A DNA stretch of 64,000 bases, taken from Strongylocentrotus droebachiensis. Its lineage: Eukaryota > Echinodermata > Echinoidea > Camarodonta > Strongylocentrotidae. A model generated the notes under the pieces. The model was not told the DNA's origin. It saw nothing but the letters and a program-made list of their open reading frames with translations, and did not search any database. Shown here piece after piece: positions 49,301 to 59,146 of this stretch. Numbering within the stretch: position 1 is the first letter of the stretch; each line of letters opens with the position of its first letter. The position numbers and the translations under genes were made by a program. The stretch covers positions 1 through 64,000 of the forward strand of contig JAVYIG010007493.1 of assembly GCA_035222895.1 (NCBI GenBank), written 5' to 3'.

Positions 49301-52300
49301 GTCAAGCTCTCTAGATACGAACTTCGTATCTGCAGCCTGCTTTTAGGGGCGTATGAATCGCGACTTCGTATCTATCCCAACATCGTATAAACGATGTTCA
49401 CACAGGGAAAATTTTCTATAAACATGTTTAAAACTGTTGAGTTAAACACGTTTATACTAATCATCTCTAGATACGATGAATTTTAGCTGTGTGTGAAAAG
49501 GCTGTTAGCACCATCTCTTATTGTTTACATCTCCACTATCAGCTAACAACCAAGAGAATGGTTATGAAAATGAAAGATAACTTGACAAATTACTTTACTT
49601 TGTGCTGCCTCTAACAAAAAAAAACATAAGTATCAAGTTTGATTTGTTATCCGTGCAATCATCGACGGCTAGAAAATTCAATATTTATGAAAACGCCACT
49701 TGACTTTCTTTGTTGCTAATGAATTGTTAAGTACTATGTATAAAGAGAAGACATTTAATCTTTTTTATTTTCGTAGATAACATGTTAATCGTCTTGTAGA
49801 TGAACTGTTTGCATTAATTCCAATCAATTTTTGTTGTTGGGAGTGCCGGAAGTGTAATATATTCCCCTGAAGTTGCCTACTGACTACTGACCTGTCAGGA
49901 TGCCTTCAGGATAAAATATATATGTCAAGGGGAGTGTTTCACAAAGACTAAGAATAACTTTAAGTTGGCAGGCTGTTCATGCCACTATTTTCTCTCACCA
50001 TTTACTGGCATTAGTTTCTCAAGGGACGTACCGATCGTGGTCACAAATCTGATAGTTCATTATTGAAGGAAAAAATATTATCTAAACCAGCAACCAGTGG
50101 CATGAATGGCCTGCCATAGTTAAGTCCAACTTAAAAATTAATATTAAGTGTTTGTGAAACACCCCCAAGGTCTATCAGTACTCATTCTTTATATTCTCAT
50201 CTCCCTTCTTGTAGATCATGGGCCGTCACATCGATGTGCTACCCTTCATGGCATCTGGGTTCTATATCTATTACCCAATCCTGGTAGCTGTACTCTGCTT
50301 GGCTACCTACTTTGACCTGGGCAGCAGGTGCCTTTCTTGCCTTGGCTTCCAGCAGTTTGTGGGCGATGACGACATGACCAAAGATCTAGTAGATGAGGGC
50401 AGGGAGCTTATGAAAAGGGGTGAGTTTCTGATAGTTGGTATAATCATATAGGAGTGGTGGTGGTTGGTTGTAGAGGTGGTGATACATGTGGTGGTGGTTG
50501 GTTGTAGAGGTGGTGATACATGTGGTGGTTGGTTGTAGAGGTGGTGATACATGTGGTGGTTGGTTGTAGAGGTGGTGATACATGTGGTGGTTGGTTGTAG
50601 AGGTGGTGATACATGTGGTAGTGTGTCAAAGCTAAGGGCCTAAAATGTGACTGGGCAATGGTATACATTACATGATGCTCAATTCAATACCTCATTTTTA
50701 CATGTGCAAGCAAGAACCCTGTTGTTTCACGTTATGTCAGCAACTTATACACTCATTTGGAGATGCACAGTACACAAACTCTTTGATTGATCATCATTGT
50801 AATCGACTGATGCGTTTTGAAAGGCGTACAGTATAACAATTCAACTATAGTCAAACCTGCTTTAGGAACTACCTGTCTACAAAGACCACCTGTCTACAAC
50901 AAGCACATTTTTTGTTTCCCTTGAAAATGGCTTCTCATTGAAACTTGTACTAAAGGAAACTGTCTACAAAGACCACCTGTCTATAAAGACCACTTTTTGT
51001 GTTTCCCTTGGGCGGTCGCTGTAGACAGGTTTGACTGTATATATCGTCAGCCGGCTGGCAGAAGGGCGTTAAGCACGCGAGCGACTCAAAAACTACTTTT
51101 CAAATTATTCACATTTAAAGATTTGTTTTATATTTAAAATGCTTTCCGTCCCGAAAATTGGTTTAAAACGTTAAACTAATAGAAATGTTAGTAGTAGAAC
51201 AAGGCCACAATTTTTTTTCTCGGAAATAAGTCAGTTTTATAAAAGTTTGAGGCGATTTAGTGTTAACGCCCCTCTCCTTAATGCTTCTTTTTTTTTACCT
51301 GAAATTCGAGCTAACGCCCTTCTGCCAACCAGGAGACGATACATTCCAATCATCTAAATTGCGGGCTAGATTTTCTCTTTAAAGCCAGGGTATTTGTACT
51401 GACACTAATTCAGATTTACGTATACTGCCATCTGCTGTCCACAATGCCCCAATGTGTTTGTCCCACAGCCATGTCCCACAATGCATCATGAACTGCATGA
51501 CGTGCGTGTGATGTTTCTTAGGTACAGGAACCGGAAGTTGCTCCATGTACGCCTTCACGGAAAGATTGCAGATTAAAAAAATACATTACAGCAGTGATGT
51601 TGATGTTGGTAAAATACCCTGCCTTTAAAGGGATCCGGTAACTTTGTCTCAGATTCTGAAACAAAATTCTGGATTTAGCTCATGATGCAATGATAATTAT
51701 AAACCTTTAGGTCAGTCAGGAAACCCATGACTTTTACAAGCCGATCGCCTGTCTGATTATCAAGATATTTATGATTGGAATTACAAATTTTGAAAACCGT
51801 TCGCCTGAGGGTTTTCATTACACTACAGTCTATTGGGGAAAATGAGTATGGTAAAACCGGTCACTCAAAGATTTTTACTTTTTTGAGGCACTTCTTGATC
51901 ATTTTGAAGCGCAATTTTTTTAGGGCTTCAATATTACACCATATCACAGACACTGATAACACGTAGGGCCGTGTATAAATTGTTGCATAAATTACTCTTT
52001 CTTCTTTTTTTTGCAGAAAAAAGGAAGAAGGAGAGAGCTGCCCACAGTGAAGAGAGGAAGAAGACCTTTTCAAAATTTAGTTTACAGGAGAACGCTGAAG
52101 CAAACCGCAACAGTCGTCGCTTCAATAACCGAGGATCAGGAACGGATAGTGATACCGGACATGGCAACTACAGCACTGCATCAACCAAAGGTTAGTTTCA
52201 TCAGCCGGTAGCATGTTGTTATGCCATAGGAATCTGAATCTTTATTTTGTATTCAGACTGTTTCAAATAAGAATCAATATGAAGGATGAAAAAGAAGAAC

Positions 52301-52703
52301 GATTTCTACACCCATGTAAGCTACATTTTGCAAGACAAACATGTTGCATGTCGTCAACGAATTTGTCAAATAATCAAATCAATTACCCATTGTTATTAAA
52401 ACTCAAAATATTCTCTTGGTTCTGATATAAGTATTACAAATTCACCCATATTTCTCCTTGCTCTTTTCTCCACATTCGCATACAGCCAAATACACCAGAC
52501 ACAAAAACCGAGTCGACGATAAGGTGGAGATCATGGGTGATGAAGAGCCAGTTGATTACAACGAAGAAAATGCCTCCCAGATTATGGATGGGCTTGGTGA
52601 CTCTTCTGGAGGTAAGGCGAGCAACGGCAAAGCAGCACCTCCGAGGCGAGGTCCAAACTTCAGCTCCAATGCAAAGCCCAAGAATATATTTGACGATGTT
52701 TAA
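34914..52703 (+). CDS. LMBRD2: LMBRD2, LMBR1-domain multipass membrane protein
   Basis: Coding exons: 34914-35087, 36381-36706, 40403-40570, 41622-41832, 42901-43050, 43899-44047, 44930-45179, 46544-46677, 47542-47650, 50215-50419, 52017-52190, 52486-52703 (2268 nt, 755 aa; human about 695). Every junction is GT..AG and in frame. Hydrophobic segments lie near residues 6-24, 36-55, 146-166, 190-212, 230-252, 424-445, 450-466, 477-495, 508-536 and 566-592. Diagnostic blocks: [55 protein letters not shown]-like [41 protein letters not shown] and [13 protein letters not shown]. The C-terminus ends in NIFDDV, like human IFNDV. The family resembles LIMR/lipocalin-receptor proteins; human LMBRD2 is linked to beta-2-adrenergic receptor signalling. 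Odd: the exon 2 loop (about 65-135) is longer than in human, with N-glycosylation sequons at N113 and N118. The polar tail is repeat-free. Confidence 0.95.
35138..35528. mobile_element. TTAA-flanked MITE, family C copy 4 (LMBRD2 intron 1)
   Basis: TTAA-AGATAAAGTTGAGTTCTGG and CCAGAACTCAACCTTCTCT-TTAA are well matched. Begins 50 bases after the exon 1 donor. The interior contains GTATATGGGACTACACGAGC as in copy 3. Confidence 0.85.
35580..35880 (+). mobile_element. LINE 3' end, 5'-truncated (LMBRD2 intron 1)
   Basis: AGTCTTAAGACACATTTATT encodes [13 protein letters not shown] then a stop, the usual C-terminal end of L2/CR1-type ORF2 proteins. It is followed by a 3' UTR ending GTAGCGCTTTAGAGACTTCG, AAGCGCTTTATAAGTAA and an ATT-rich tail. 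A 43-bp segment with TTTAATATGTAATTGTTTAT is tandemly duplicated. Confidence 0.65.
36761..37090. mobile_element. MITE with TACCTGCCAAC ends (LMBRD2 intron 2)
   Basis: GTACCTGCCAAC on the left and GTTGGCAGGTA on the right. Similar ends to the CFAP144 intron 2 element at 29371, including internal AATAATCCGGAAT-like words. Confidence 0.55.
37098..37355. mobile_element. Nested inverted-repeat element (LMBRD2 intron 2)
   Basis: Outer pair GGGTAATTCCATAA and TTATGGAATTACCC. An inner pair begins GGCTCTGAGTAAAGACTT (37180) and closes AAGTCTTTACTCAGAGCC (37293). It abuts the preceding element. Confidence 0.65.
37784..38066. mobile_element. GTTTCACAAAG MITE, family E copy 1 (LMBRD2 intron 2)
   Basis: AGGGGAGTGTTTCACAAAGA on the left; the inverse, TCTTTGTAAAAACACTCCCCT, on the right with one or two mismatches. 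The inner words GGCAGGCCATTCATGCCACT and its inverse give a long hairpin. Confidence 0.75.
39321..39533. mobile_element. pogo/Tigger-like MITE (LMBRD2 intron 2)
   Basis: TA on both sides, left CAGTACAATCAAACCTGC, right GACAGGTTTGACTG. Contains five tandem CTGTCTACAAAGACCAC units. A related copy is at 50848. Confidence 0.75.
40152..40394. repeat. CT/GTCT-rich satellite forming the exon 3 splice acceptor tract
   Basis: About 240 bases of (CT)n with (GTCT)n and CTCTGCATGTTTGTCT blocks. It ends only 8 bases before the LMBRD2 exon 3 boundary (CTGTGTTTACAG), so it acts as the polypyrimidine tract. Long open frames in several phases here are artefacts of the repeat. Confidence 0.9.
41842..41871. 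repeat. (AAT)n microsatellite
   Basis: Triplet repeat 10 bases after the LMBRD2 exon 4 donor. Confidence 0.9.
42480..42830 (+). mobile_element. TTAA-flanked MITE, family A copy 2 (LMBRD2 intron 4)
   Basis: TTAA-AGGGATCCGAAACG on the left and AAACGATCCCT-TTAA on the right; 351 bp. The cleanest family A copy; its right end is 70 bases before exon 5. Confidence 0.9.
43083..43200 (-). mobile_element. Possible LINE 3' end (LMBRD2 intron 5)
   Basis: (CAATT)n followed by CTTTTTATTCATCCAAATTC is the inverse of a TTGAA-repeat LINE tail. The remnant begins 33 bases after the exon 5 donor. Confidence 0.4.
43673..43788. mobile_element. Short inverted-repeat element (LMBRD2 intron 5)
   Basis: GGCATTAGTAAAATTACCCA near the left and TGGGTAATTCTTACTAATGCC at the right form a 20-bp inverted pair around GAACACCC..GGCGTGTTCC. 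No ORF. Confidence 0.6.
44534..44826. mobile_element. GTTTCACAAAG MITE, family E copy 2 (LMBRD2 intron 6)
   Basis: GGGGGGTGTTTCACAAAGAT and its exact inverse ending CCCCCC. An inner AAGTCCAACTTAAAG pair resembles family E copy 1. It ends about 100 bases before exon 7. Confidence 0.8.
45660..46512 (+). mobile_element. 5'-truncated LINE with reverse-transcriptase C-terminal region (LMBRD2 intron 7)
   Basis: An intact frame to the stop at 46190-46192 encodes [47 protein letters not shown] and a terminal [13 protein letters not shown], the standard thumb and tail region of CR1/L2/Jockey-group ORF2 proteins. A 3' UTR with a TG-rich block (46206-46270) ends in the tail TTGAATAAAC(TTGAA)n at 46482-46510. 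The catalytic YADD part is absent. Confidence 0.85.
46702..46815. mobile_element. 114-bp inverted-repeat MITE (LMBRD2 intron 8)
   Basis: AGGGACTTTTAGATTCGC at the left, GCAAATCTAAAAGTCCCT at the right, and an inner GACGTCC..GGACGTC pair. It lies 24 bases after the exon 8 donor. Confidence 0.8.
46900..47130. repeat. T-rich, ATT and AT simple repeats
   Basis: ATT triplets, T-runs, two (AT)n tracts (46967-46984, 47121-47140) and G-runs. Low complexity, intronic. Confidence 0.85.
47722..48112. mobile_element. TTAA-flanked MITE, family C copy 5 (LMBRD2 intron 9)
   Basis: TTAA-AGATAAACTTTAGTTCTGG on the left and GAGTTTATCT-TTAA on the right. The interior contains GCTCATTACTCAGCC as in the 23700 fragment. 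Starts 72 bases after the exon 9 donor. Confidence 0.8.
48360..48560. repeat. CG-rich degenerate tandem repeat
   Basis: GCGTGCACAAAGCATAGTAA, GCGCGCTCGCGTGCACAGAG and GCGCGCTAGC units recur loosely. It is distinctly richer in CG than the surrounding intron, and the open frames over it on the minus strand follow the repeat. Confidence 0.55.
48588..48972 (-). mobile_element. TTAA-flanked MITE, family A copy 3 (LMBRD2 intron 9)
   Basis: TTAA-AGGCATCGTTCAACAATG (preceded by a short duplicate of the same end at 48572) and TTACTGAGTCACT-TTAA. The interior is collinear with copy 1. More diverged. Confidence 0.8.
49059..49504. mobile_element. CAG..CTG inverted-repeat element (LMBRD2 intron 9)
   Basis: CAGCCTTTTCACACACAGCT is matched at the right by AGCTGTGTGTGAAAAGGCTG. 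The interior holds several TATAAACATG and ATACGA inverted words. Termini suggest hAT, but no 8-bp direct repeat is visible at the edges. Confidence 0.7.
49928..50166. mobile_element. GTTTCACAAAG MITE, family E copy 3 (LMBRD2 intron 9)
   Basis: AGGGGAGTGTTTCACAAAGA and GTTTGTGAAACACCCCC. Includes the same GGCATGAATGGCCTGCC word as copy 1. Ends 48 bases before exon 10. Confidence 0.75.
50451..50620 (+). repeat. 31-bp minisatellite after LMBRD2 exon 10
   Basis: Five units built on GGTTGGTTGTAGAGGTGGTG followed by ATACATGTGGT; the spacing is 34, 31, 31 and 31 bases. It starts about 30 bases after the exon 10 donor. G-rich on the plus strand. Confidence 0.9.
50848..51037. mobile_element. pogo/Tigger-like MITE, second copy (LMBRD2 intron 10)
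   Basis: TA at both edges, TAGTCAAACCTGC on the left, AGACAGGTTTGACTG on the right. Shares CTGTCTACAAAGACCAC and GTTTCCCTTGGGC with 39321-39533. Confidence 0.75.
51056..51327. mobile_element. GGCAGAAGGGCGTTA inverted-repeat element (LMBRD2 intron 10)
   Basis: TGGCAGAAGGGCGTTA and TAACGCCCTTCTGCCA are exact inverses. A lone relative of one end, CCAGAAGGGCATTAAG, occurs near 57036. Confidence 0.7.
51625..51976 (+). mobile_element. TTAA MITE, family A copy 4, right end lost (LMBRD2 intron 10)
   Basis: TTAA-AGGGATCCGGTAACTTTG then the full family A interior to ACACGTAGGGCCGTGTA, where it stops without its right inverted end. Exon 11 begins 41 bases later, so the intron's 3' splice region directly abuts the element. 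Confidence 0.85.
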
Positions 52704-53531
52704 ATCTGTGTTGATGGTGTCTCGTACCGTCTTGTACGGCTGAGTAAGCAGTTAGCTGGGTGCAATGTGTGTTCATGTTTTCATGGCTAAGGTTTTCTCA
52801 TTATTTAAAAGCATACAGAAGCAAAGTGTATCGTTTACATGTACAATACATTAGCTTGTACACCAGCATGTGTCAATGCAAGGACAAATGAGATTACTGC
52901 ATATTTCCCTTGACCTTATAACGATAGTAAAGCATGTTTTATAAACATATTTACATTACCAGTATACTCTTTTCAGTTTTTGCTTGTCATCACATACTAC
53001 ATGTATTTTGAAGGGATTGTATGAGAAAGCCTTATCTATTTCCATTGGTTTTATGAAATACTGTAGTTTGAGATCTCATGTGTTGAAACAATTCGCAAGC
53101 TGTAGGTAAACTTTGAGAGTAGTAGATATATCTGCTGACAGATGATTGGTCATTCTTGAGAAAAAAACAATCTTCTTTTTTGCTGGTACATGGAAATAGA
53201 TCTGAATCAACGGATAAGTATTCTCTTTTATTATAGGTTTTATTACAGCTAACACTAATTGTTTAAAAACAGGGTAGACTTTTGTTTGTGGAAAATGTTG
53301 AAGATGTGAACATGTTTGTGAAGTAAATGTAAACTGCCATTAATTGTTGCCCAGATGTTGTTTGTTTATAAAAAAAACTCTCATATTTATGGTGAAAGTG
53401 TGAACAGATTTACATGAACATAAATCAGATAGACTTATAAAACAATGCTTGCATCGTAAGTCCAAATATAGCCATTTCAATTCACGTGCTCAAAGCCAGA
53501 AGAAACATTGTCTTGTTTCATTAACCACAAT
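52704..53531 (+). other. LMBRD2 3' UTR or flank
   Basis: AT-rich, no ORF of note. AATAAA hexamers first appear at 54362 and then often (54937, 55350, 57951), so the true end of the LMBRD2 transcript cannot be set. Confidence 0.5.
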
Positions 53532-53749
53532 GGCCCAAATTCACAAAGGAGGTTTAGATTTAATCCATGGTTTAAACCCTCATTTACATAACACACGGTT
53601 TAAAAATTAGCGCAAAATAAGCGTACATTACCTTCCGCGCGTCTAATATTGGACCTCTGACTTGTGTCGCGCTTATTTTAAACCGTGTGTTATGTAAATG
53701 AGGGTTTAAACCATGGGTTAAATCTAAACCTCCTTTGTGAATTCGGGCC
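53532..53749. mobile_element. 218-bp MITE with long inverted arms
   Basis: GGCCCAAATTCACAAAGGAG to TTTAAACCCTCATTTACATA on the left is mirrored on the right, ending TTTGTGAATTCGGGCC. The arms are about 75 bases with few mismatches. No ORF. Confidence 0.8.
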
Positions 53750-54596
53750 AGAGTGTGATGGACTATACCTTCTTGGTCTCAATAGAAGAATTCTCTTGTT
53801 TCCTCAATCTTAATTTGTTGTAGATTGTTTGGCACGATGAAGGGTTAAATATGTGCCTAGTGCTTGTAGATTGTGTTACAAGTGAGAGGGGAAAAGAAAG
53901 TGGGGAAAATCTTTGTATTTAGTATCAACTAATAGACTCTTCAGTCTATTTAAGAGGAGAAAATCTGGATTGTGTTTGGTTGTAACTTTTGTTATGCAAT
54001 GCTATTTATACTAAAACAGAGGGTTGATGTATGATGTGTGGAAGATAAAAAGAACATTAAACCCTAAAAGCTGAATTTGCAGTTGTCTTCAAAGTGAGTA
54101 GAGAAATAGGATTTTCATTTTATTTTGTCACCAGTACAAAGATAGCATTACAATATTTATTTTTTCCTTAGGTCTTCTCGAAAATGAAAGCATGACCACA
54201 ACAAAAAGTTCATTTGTAGCAGAAAGAGGGCAGCCTGCTGCAAAAGCTTTGTGCATTTTCTTTACATTCGCGAGTGTTTTCTTGAAAGCTTTACCTTCTC
54301 TATAGGCTGTTCCAATTTCACTCTTTTGCTACCTCTTTAATCAGTATTTGACATAGCATATAATAAATTATTAACATTTGTACAGTGCTTGCGTGGTAAA
54401 ATTATTCTCATGTCATCTGTAGCTACTTAACATATTATGGTTAATATTCAAAGGTGTAGAAGATGAAAATATTTAGAATTTATGTTGTATATTTGGAAGA
54501 AATGTTCAATTCATTATTTATTTATTACTTTTTTCATAATTGAGTTTCAAGATGTACCTGCAAAATCATTAAGGTCTCTTACATTTTCACCAAGGG

Positions 54597-54757
54597 GAAC
54601 AGAAAATGTGGCCATTGTAGACAGATGAAATTTCTTGACAGGTTCTAAAGCGCTAATTTCTTTCTCATGGGAAACAAAACATACAGCCACTATAGACAGG
54701 TAGCCATTATAGAGAGGTGGCCATTATAGAGAGGTGCCAACTAAGACAGGTTTGACT
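54597..54757. mobile_element. pogo/Tigger-like MITE remnant
   Basis: ACTATAGACAGGTAGCCATT, TATAGAGAGGTGGCC and AGACAGGTTTGACTT match the right half of the 39321 and 50848 copies. The left end is not clear. Confidence 0.5.
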
Positions 54758-54777
54758 TAAGAAAAGCAGCAGTGAAC

Positions 54778-55154
54778 CAATACACCAGTTTACAGTTGTA
54801 TCAGTGCGCATGCGCAGACAGAGGTCAGAGGTTATTGGCCCCAAAATTGGGGCCAATAACCTCTGACCTCTGGTATTTATGCGTAAATTAAGATTGCGCC
54901 CATATATGCAAATTATGATGTGAGCGCATGATCGAGTAAATAAATTTAACTAGGCCATGTCATCAGTGTAATCTTTTCACTGTGACGCAACAATACATGT
55001 TCATCTGAAAACGATGACATCACTGCCTGCGCGCTGCGCTGTGCGCTCACATCATAATTTGCATGGGCGCAATCTTAATTTACGCATAAATACATGACCT
55101 CGAGGTCATTGGCTTTGTTTAAAATGGCGCACACAACTGTAAACTGGTGTATTG
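54778..55154. mobile_element. Multi-layer inverted-repeat element
   Basis: Outer arms CAATACACCAGTTTACAG with TTGT and exact inverse (to 55154). A middle pair TTATGCGTAAATTAAGATTG, then GCGCCC..GCAAATTATGATGTGAGCGC, is mirrored at 55027-55091. A separate 26-bp near-perfect palindrome around GGCCCCAAAATTGGGGCC (54819-54872) sits inside the left arm, with only the two central bases unpaired. Confidence 0.8.
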
Positions 55155-57256
55155 TTTAAAACCTCATTGAACCCATTAAGAACAGATTTGGGTCTCATAG
55201 CTTAAAACGTAGCTTTTTTTTGTTTGTTTTGTGGTTAATATATTAATGGATTTGTATGCATCACATTTCAGAATAGAAATGTACAGAACTGTTTAATTCA
55301 ATGAAAATAGAAATGGTTGATTGTACTAGAGGCAAGTCCTGCAGATCAAGATAATAAACAAACATTTTGAGCAGGGTTTAAGCCTTTTAAAAATCCCATC
55401 CTGTGGAAATAAGTATCATTTTTCTGAGATTACACTGAAAACTGTAGAACGAAGTGAACCAAAGAGCTTGCTTTCAAATGAGACAAGTTTTATCAGTCAA
55501 ATCAGTTATGCTCACTTTCGGCATGACTTCATTACAACTTATAGCAAATATCCTTTGAACCAGTAACATAAGCCTGTGATATTGTAGCAGAGAATACAAT
55601 GCCAGAGAAATACATCAAAACCGTCAATCCAACAAACTATGCTGAGTTGGACAGAGATTATGAGGGCAATGAAAGGATACTACATAGAGAGATATATTAT
55701 GTATTTATTATTAATTCTTATGTCATCAAAAGATCATATATCCTTATGTCACTATGAATTTCATTTCTTAAAGAATATCTAAGTAATTTTATACATTTCA
55801 AAATGATATTCTGTAGAAGGTGCTGAAGAACAGTGCAATCTGGTTCGTGAAAAGTGTAGTTTGATTTCTCATTTTAGATTTTTCACTTTTGTTAAAAAAT
55901 GTGTCACAAAACTACAATATGAATTTATGAGCCTTATTTAGGAATTGTGTTTTCCATTAAGTAGAAATTTCTAATGTATGTTAAGTTACGTGTAGATTTA
56001 CAAAAAAGTAACTAGCATTTTTGTGATCTAAAAAATATTTTTGTTCTTCTTATTTATTAATTCAGAAGGAAATATTTTCATGACGTATGCTTTGCATTCC
56101 ATATACTTTACCCACTGATAAGAAGGTGAACCTTAGATGTATATGGCAAGGTTGTCATGTAGAATATGTGTTTTACTGTTTCACTCATTTTCGTTTTCTG
56201 TACATGATTTGCAAGACAATGTGAGTGGTGTAGTGTATATTGTGTATCATTACTTTCAATTGTGATTACACGGCTGAGAAGTATTCATTTATTGTGACAC
56301 TGTCCAAGTATGATTTACTATATCTACATATATATATCAGAAGAAAATGGAAATTAATACTGAGCATAATAACGATTCCTATGATTTAACATTCTATTTA
56401 CATGTACATGAAACAGTACTTGAGTATCTTATGTAGCAGAAGAATAATTAGTCTACATGTATGCTACCCCAAAAATAAAATTATAAAGAGTTTTAGAGAT
56501 TATGAGCATATTGTTTTTTTTGGTTTTTTTTTAGTGTGATTATTATTTTTGTTATTATAATTATTATTATTATGAAGATTTTATTCATCATTATCGTTAT
56601 TGTTATTAATTGTTCTTTTTGTTGTTACAATTATTTATAATATAAGATCCTGGAATCAAGCTCTGATCCCAGACGTTTAGATCTGTATGTTCTTGGCTTT
56701 TGTTTGGAGAATTGTTATTTTCCATTATATGGCATTGAGAAGTGCTGAAAGTGCAATTTTTGTGTTGATTTTTACCATGGAAATATTACATTTGTACTAC
56801 CAGCAGGATACAGTATTTTAGTTATGGGTGTTGGTAAATGTAGCTGCATTCAACAAATATTTTAATTCATCTGTACACCAGTTCAGATGCCAGAATGTAA
56901 TGTTATTGTGTTTTGCATTTGAATATCAATGTATCTGGCATAAGAGGATTCTTTCATCTAGTTGATGAAGTAATTAGGATTTTTTTCTCCAGAAAATAAT
57001 TTATTCAGGGGATAAATATATATCATTTGGGCGAGCCAGAAGGGCATTAAGTAAAATAGTAACTACACATGTTTAACTACATTTTGGTTTTCAGCAGATG
57101 ATATTTACCTAGCCAAAGTCATGTGTCTTAACTAAGAAATATCTTAAAATCCTAGCTAATATTTAAGGAAACAAATTGTGAGTGTGGTCTTGGATTTCTT
57201 GGATATAACCAGCATTAATCTCATTTCCTTGAAATTTTTGCAAAAAGTGGTTTACC
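55155..57256. other. LMBRD2 3' flank, nothing recognised
   Basis: AT-rich with an ATT-rich patch (56535-56640). No ORF, repeat family or RNA gene that I can support. Confidence 0.5.
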
Positions 57257-57772
57257 TTAAAATGACTCGGTAACATTGTTGATGAAAAATATGTGTAATG
57301 ATTGTATGAAATGTTACTTATTATATTCCTTGTACTGTACTAACCCTCTAACATGCTAACAATTCTGAAAACAAATCTCAAACCACAAAGATATTTATGG
57401 TTTACTTTGAAGGCATCACAGTAAAATCTCCCAACCATTTTTGAATTTTCCCAACCGTTTTGCCATGAAAATAAGACATAAGACCGGCTTTTAACAATCT
57501 TTCAACACATGAATGTCTGGAATGGAATAAAGAGCCAATTCATTGCCTTCTTACGATTTACATTCACCTACAATTTGATTAGATTGTAATAATAGAGTTG
57601 GGAAAATTAAGGAATCGATCAGATCAGTTTTTCCGAATTTGTATCTTTAATAATGGTTCGTTTTCACTCAAACTTTCAGAATATATCTAATTATACATCT
57701 AGCATTGAAGTCAATACCTTTATAGAACCTTTTCTCATCTGAACAATGTAACAAACTCAAAGTCCTTTTAAA
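57257..57772. mobile_element. TTAA-flanked MITE, family B copy 1
   Basis: TTAA-AATGACTCGGTAACATTG on the left; AACAATGTAACAAACTC..AGTCCTT-TTAA on the right, partly decayed. The core GGAATCGATCAGATCAGTTT and GGTTCGTTTTCACTCAAA also occurs at 60535. Ends resemble families A and C. Confidence 0.6.
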
Positions 57773-58739
57773 TGAATAATGAAATGTGTTTCGTTTTCAT
57801 GGTTGCAAAAGAAAGTCAGATTTTCAGAAAGGTGTTATCGTTTTTGTTTTAAATCAAAATATTAATGTCACTATGAAGTTGTTAACATATTTTCTGTTTG
57901 TGTGAGTAAAACATGATAGGGGGTTCACATGGCTGTATTAATGAAGTGCAAATAAACTAACCTTTTTCTCTGTATGTAGTAAACAGTGCATTTTATGATT
58001 TGCAAAACCTGTAACGAAAAGTTATTGACTAGATTTGTGACAACTATTGCATTATTAGTTCCCGTATGTGCTCACCATTCAACTGCGCATGGGTCGTAGG
58101 TTAAATCATGTTTCTCCAAATAGTTCCTTCCCCCATACAATCTCTATGAGAGGGACCTATATTGGAGCTTCATAGAATGCCTGACCAATCACAAGCAACT
58201 TCCGGTGGCGTAAGTATCTCTCTGCAGTAGCTTTGCATTGAACACTTCCCTTTTTATTCTCCCTTCGTATTATAGATTGGTTTCCATTTAACTTTTCCTT
58301 TGTTAGCATTTGCATGTGTACATATTTATTAATTTCAGTGTTTTCTTTTGTTTTGTTTGCTACTTTCAATCTATGTGTGTTCTCATTTAGCCCAAATGGA
58401 TAAATGTTTCAAACTAACGACAAACTTTGAAATAATTTTGATATCAGTTGTAAAATGAATTGTTATTCTACTCATTCCAATATATCTACTTTTCTTTCAT
58501 TGTATTCTATAGCTGCTCTGTTGTACATGCTTGTTTGTGATACGAATTCTATCAGCTATTTATTAAATAAAACGTTTATGATCGCTATTATAGTGGCATA
58601 GTATGGACAAATAAATACATGGTGAAGTTATTTATGTAGTGTAAGTCATGTTATATGTGTTTCCATTGTCAAAAAGGGCAGTCCGGCGTACTTTCTTCCT
58701 TTCGTGAGCTAAATAATGATAGCATTTCATGAAAATAAT
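57773..58739. other. Intergenic, nothing recognised
   Basis: Contains a candidate poly(A) signal AATAAA near 57951 in a context that could end a long LMBRD2 transcript. Otherwise no feature. Confidence 0.5.
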
Positions 58740-59146
58740 AATAGAGTGGTGATGATGATGATGATGATAACAGAAGTGGTAGTAAATTGTAGTTGTAGTA
58801 ATTAAAAACAAACAATTAATAACAATAATACTAATAATGATGGTGATGATGATGGTGGTGGTGATGATGATAATAATTATTAAAAATATAATGACAATAA
58901 TAATACTACTAATAATATTGTTAATATTACATATGAGTATTATTACCAGGGCTGGCTTTAGACCAGTTGCCTTATGGTGCCAAAAGCTTTCAAAGGAATA
59001 CATTCCTACTAGGTACACATTTAATACACCAAGGAGGAAAGTGATAAATGTCTTGCCAAAGGGCATTAGTGCCACGGACGAATTCGAAACGCAAGCCACG
59101 TGGGCTATGGTCCGGTGTCTTATCCACTAAACCATGATACCTCTAA
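58740..59146 (-). mobile_element. tRNA-derived SINE with trinucleotide tail
   Basis: Read on the minus strand from 59146: ATGGTTTAGTGGATAAGACA resembles a Pol III A box region and GCGTTTCGAATTCG a B box, followed by a body (TTGGCAAGACATTTATCACT, CCTAGTAGGAATGTATTCC) and a tail of ATT/ATC repeats down to 58740. A partial relative lies at 61384. The head type of tRNA cannot be set. Confidence 0.65.

Noticed and set aside
49059..49504. Firm hAT assignment
   Set aside because: The CAG..CTG ends fit but no 8-bp target duplication can be seen.
58945..59146. A real tRNA gene on the minus strand
   Set aside because: The A and B boxes are degenerate, no cloverleaf closes, and it continues into a SINE body and repeat tail.
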